Translations under genes and position numbers: made by a program | The notes under the pieces: generated by a model | The model's database searches: none | What the model was told of the DNA's origin: nothing | Seen by the model: only the letters and a program-made list of their open reading frames with translations | Source of the DNA: Campylobacter showae | GTDB taxonomy: Bacteria > Campylobacterota > Campylobacteria > Campylobacterales > Campylobacteraceae | DNA: 64,000 nt | Assembly: GCF_900573985.1 (NCBI RefSeq) | Contig: NZ_UWOK01000001.1 | Location: 1,984,001 to 2,048,000, forward strand | Reading direction: 5' to 3' | Shown here: in pieces, positions 63,158-64,000 of the stretch | Position numbering within the stretch: position 1 is the stretch's first letter | How the letters are laid out: each line of letters starts with the position of its first letter

Positions 63158-63730
63158 ATGAATATCGAGCTTTCAAATACAGCAAATTTACCCTCTCGTT
63201 TCGGGATATTTGAGATACAGGCCTTTAAGGAGGGCGAGAAAGAACATTTAGCGATTTACAAAAAACCGTTCGGCGAGGTCGTAAACGTCCGCATCCACTC
63301 CGAGTGCCTAACGGGCGATGCGATCGGCAGCCTAAAGTGCGACTGCCGCGACCAGCTGGAAGCCAGCCTAAAATACATCGAGGAGCACGGCGGCATGGTG
63401 ATCTATCTGCGCCAAGAGGGGCGAAATATCGGCCTACTAAACAAAGTAAACGCCTACCACCTGCAAGATGAGGGCCTGGACACCATCGAGGCAAACCACC
63501 AGCTGGGCTTTAAGGCCGACGAGCGCACGTACGAGATCGTGGATTTTATATTAAAACACTTCGGCATCGAAAAGATAAATTTGCTAACCAATAATCCGAA
63601 AAAACTGTCGGGGCTAAAGTGCGTGCAGATCGTCTCTCGCGTGCCTATCGTCATCCACGCGAACAAATTTAACGAAAACTACCTGCGCGTGAAAAAAGAG
63701 CAGATGGGGCATATGCTAGATGAAAATTGA
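63158..63730 (+). CDS. ribA: GTP cyclohydrolase II
   Basis: RibA opens GTP to the pyrimidine precursor of riboflavin. The 190-residue protein has the zinc-binding cysteines in RIHSECLTGDAIGSLKCDC, the catalytic LRQEGRNIGLLNKVNAY and the C-terminal TNNPKKLSGL. It is the stand-alone form, without a fused RibB domain. The start ATG sits behind TAGGAG, and rsmG overlaps its last 11 bases. Confidence 0.96.
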   Translation: MNIELSNTANLPSRFGIFEIQAFKEGEKEHLAIYKKPFGEVVNVRIHSECLTGDAIGSLKCDCRDQLEASLKYIEEHGGMVIYLRQEGRNIGLLNKVNAYHLQDEGLDTIEANHQLGFKADERTYEIVDFILKHFGIEKINLLTNNPKKLSGLKCVQIVSRVPIVIHANKFNENYLRVKKEQMGHMLDEN

Positions 63731-64000
63731 CCTGCCGAGGGACTTTGATGCGCAAACGGCGAAATTTAGCGAAATTTTGGCTAAATTTAACCGCGTGCAC
63801 AGCCTTACCAACTACAAAAATTTAAACGAGCAGATCGCTGATAGCATAGCTCCGCTTGAAATTTTCCCGCAAATTTGGGGAGCCGAAACAGCGATTGACG
63901 TGGGCAGCGGAGCGGGCCTTCCCGCGATATTTCTCGCGATGATTTTAAAGGAGTGCGAGTGGCATCTCTTTGAGCCCAGCCCGAAAAAATCGGCGTTTCT
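63720..64000 (+). CDS. rsmG: 16S rRNA (guanine-527-N7) methyltransferase, N-terminal part
   Basis: The gene runs off the right edge; 93 codons are visible. The start MKIDLPRDFDAQT overlaps the ribA stop. FNRVHSLTNYKN and the SAM-binding glycine motif IDVGSGAGLPAIFLAM identify RsmG (GidB), which methylates G527 of 16S rRNA; loss in other bacteria gives low-level streptomycin resistance. ribA-rsmG adjacency is as in C. jejuni. Confidence 0.92.
   Translation, partial: MKIDLPRDFDAQTAKFSEILAKFNRVHSLTNYKNLNEQIADSIAPLEIFPQIWGAETAIDVGSGAGLPAIFLAMILKECEWHLFEPSPKKSAF

Overview
The window is chromosomal DNA from a Campylobacter of the showae/rectus/curvus type. The gene order repeatedly matches that known from Campylobacter jejuni: dnaJ|racR-racS-recR, gatC-cvpA-fur-lysS-glyA-DUF1882-SPOR-aroE, murC-small membrane protein-mutS2, and hemB-argF-DUF2603-hemN-ferredoxin-type protein with divergent ribA-rsmG. 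Base composition is clearly richer in G+C than C. jejuni. A 1754-residue, cysteine-free S-layer/RTX-like protein also points to the oral S-layer-bearing species. The species call is inference; no 16S gene is present.

Layout. 1-4.1 kb: guaA start, nhaD, a small lipoprotein, a DciA-like protein and uvrC. 4.3-8.9 kb: a Sel1-repeat protein, dnaJ, the RacRS two-component system and recR. 9.1-12.5 kb: an orphan TRAP solute-binding protein, pyruvate kinase and aroE. 12.5-19.2 kb: a leftward cluster from gatC through pilT, cvpA, fur, lysS and glyA to aroE. 19.3-22.4 kb: a rightward operon encoding YfgM-like and BamB-like envelope proteins, CoaX and short-form HisG. 23-25.6 kb: a GGDEF/EAL sensor and a LysE-type exporter. 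26.2-31.7 kb: murC-mutS2 and the tag-yjbR pair. 32-39.2 kb: a Tat-exported flavoprotein reductase and the giant S-layer gene. 39.6-57.3 kb: the translation/transcription core, read leftward from thrT(TGT)-tyr-gly-thr(GGT)-tuf-rpmG-trp-secE-nusG-rplKAJL-rpoBC to doxX, rpsL-rpsG-fusA and tRNA-Arg. 57.4-64 kb: haem and arginine biosynthesis, ribA and rsmG.

Most genes are housekeeping and tightly packed, with one- to four-base stop/start overlaps. The most unusual signal is a family of three nested-hairpin elements of about 120-130 bp (26058-26175, 31896-32028, 62004-62123). Each sits 1-14 bases after the stop codon of a leftward gene (mutS2, the flavoprotein reductase, hemB) in the same orientation. 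The apical hairpin is conserved, and at least one lower stem has changed on both arms while staying paired. Also notable are the abundance of AAATTT, N-terminal extensions on MurC and MutS2, a nine-G tract upstream of the flavoprotein gene, and a pilT gene inside the conserved gatC-cvpA-fur cluster.

No insertion sequence, prophage, CRISPR array or rRNA gene was seen.
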